NCBI GenBank assembly: GCA_023429265.1
Contig: JAEYVS010000252.1
Span: 1 to 5,254 of the forward strand
Direction: 5' to 3'
From: Bacteroidota bacterium
GTDB lineage: Bacteria > Bacteroidota > Ignavibacteria > Tepidaquicellales > Tepidaquicellaceae
DNA: 5,254 bases
Shown here: positions 4,707 to 5,254 of the stretch, one piece after another
Layout of the letters: the number at the start of each line of letters is the position of its first letter
Numbering within the stretch: position 1 is the first letter of the stretch
Made by a program: the position numbers and the translations under genes
The notes under the pieces: generated by a model
Databases searched by the model: none
Told to the model about the DNA's origin: nothing
The model's input: the letters and a program-made list of their open reading frames with translations, nothing else

Positions 4707-5254
4707 TTATTTTGTAAGTATCATCTTCTGGACCTTTACAAAATCTCCTGCCTGGATCCTGAAGAAATACACGCCGCTTCCAAATTGCGATCCGTTCCAT
4801 TCTACTTCATACCTTGAAGCTTCAAGAGAACTATTTACAAGCTGAGCAACTTCCCTACCGGTTATATCATAAACCTTCAATGATACAAAGCCGGCCTGAG
4901 GAATGTCAAACTTGATCTTAGTAGACGGATTAAATGGATTTGGATAGTTCTGATACAGATCATATACTGTAGGAATTTCAGAATGCTGAGTTATTCCGCT
5001 GACTAAGTCTGTCGTAAACTTAAAGTATGAAGCGAATGGACCCCATCCGTTTTCATTCTTCGCTCTTACTCTCCACCAATATGGAGTAAGCTGAGGAAGG
5101 TCAGGATTATATGTAAATGTTGTATCGGTTAAAGTTGAATCCAATGCAACCGGAGCTGCATTTGTATCCGCATAAAACTCAAACCAGTACGCAGTTACAG
5201 TATTATCCATCTCAGGAGTATTAGACCTACCCGGTCTTTGCACGCCTTCAATTG
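4707..5254 (-). CDS. Type IX-secreted protein, fibronectin-III-like domain plus C-terminal sorting domain (5' partial)
   Basis: The gene is read on the minus strand to a TAA at 4707-4709; its 5' end is outside the window. A GTG at 5243-5241 could be mistaken for a start, but the frame stays open to the edge (ending in Ile-Glu-Gly before it) and cuts into a domain, so 182 complete codons of a longer protein are seen. The upstream part is a fibronectin-III-like fold, recognisable from YWFEFYAD, a central TFTY strand and PYWWRVRAKNENGWGPF, ending in FKFTT. A short linker leads to a type A carboxy-terminal sorting domain of about 80 residues: LYQNYPNPFNPSTKIKFDIP, LKVYDITGREV, then GVYFFRIQAGDF and the final QKMILTK. 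In Bacteroidota and relatives such domains route a protein through the type IX secretion system to the cell surface or medium. The cargo function lies in the missing part. Confidence 0.9.
   Translation of the reverse strand, partial: IEGVQRPGRSNTPEMDNTVTAYWFEFYADTNAAPVALDSTLTDTTFTYNPDLPQLTPYWWRVRAKNENGWGPFASYFKFTTDLVSGITQHSEIPTVYDLYQNYPNPFNPSTKIKFDIPQAGFVSLKVYDITGREVAQLVNSSLEASRYEVEWNGSQFGSGVYFFRIQAGDFVKVQKMILTK

Noticed and set aside
4661..4718. Tiny plus-strand frames after the GGAGGA at 4661-4666 (ATG at 4683 and 4694)
   Set aside because: They encode only 4 and 7 residues, the spacing from GGAGGA is too long, and the site is closed in a hairpin loop; not credible genes.
4449..4800. Minus-strand frames over the VOC gene end and the convergent spacer
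   Set aside because: They run across a terminator hairpin and over two well-identified genes in other frames, with no recognisable features of their own.
4707..5243. Treating the GTG at 5243-5241 as the start of the secreted protein
   Set aside because: The frame remains open to the window edge and the start would fall inside the fibronectin-III-like domain with no signal peptide, which a type IX cargo needs.

Overview
The window looks like chromosomal DNA of a Gram-negative bacterium of the Bacteroidota/Ignavibacteriota side of the tree, most likely an Ignavibacteria-type lineage. The clearest sign is the carboxy-terminal type IX secretion sorting domain on the minus strand, with its YPNPFNPST block. 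A CBM9/DUF5916 outer-membrane protein, AT-rich gene starts without a Shine-Dalgarno sequence, and a Bacteroidota-like promoter motif agree with this. The placement is by pattern recognition, not by a search.

Layout: (1) 1-485, plus: carboxy-terminal half of tsaD, the tRNA t6A37 threonylcarbamoyltransferase, cut by the window edge. (2) 486-934: AT-rich spacer with no convincing gene. (3) 935-1198, plus: an 87-residue three-helix membrane protein with a duplicated F-x-P-R motif. (4) 1201-1455: a dense patch of inverted, direct and tandem short repeats that resembles a dispersed intergenic repeat. (5) 1459-1560, plus: a possible 33-residue single-helix membrane peptide. (6) 1677-4019, plus: a 780-residue secreted protein with a CBM9-like domain and a DUF5916 outer-membrane beta-barrel, preceded by a candidate promoter, a leader inverted repeat and a good ribosome binding site, and closed by a strong intrinsic terminator at 4039-4066. 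(7) 4148-4600, plus: a 150-residue PhnB-like VOC/glyoxalase-fold protein. (8) 4601-4706: convergent spacer with two hairpins, one a terminator for the minus strand, the other with a GGAGGA/TCCTCC loop. (9) 4707-5254, minus: carboxy-terminal part of a type IX-secreted protein with a fibronectin-III-like domain.

The genes do not form one evident pathway. Spacers, the terminator and the convergent pair suggest that most are transcribed separately. The shared theme of the right half is the cell envelope: an outer-membrane barrel protein and a surface or secreted protein. I see no CRISPR array, tRNA, rRNA, transposase, phage module or toxin-antitoxin pair. The least explained parts are the two small membrane proteins, the repeat patch between them, and the hairpin at 4648-4680; evidence for a new system is thin.
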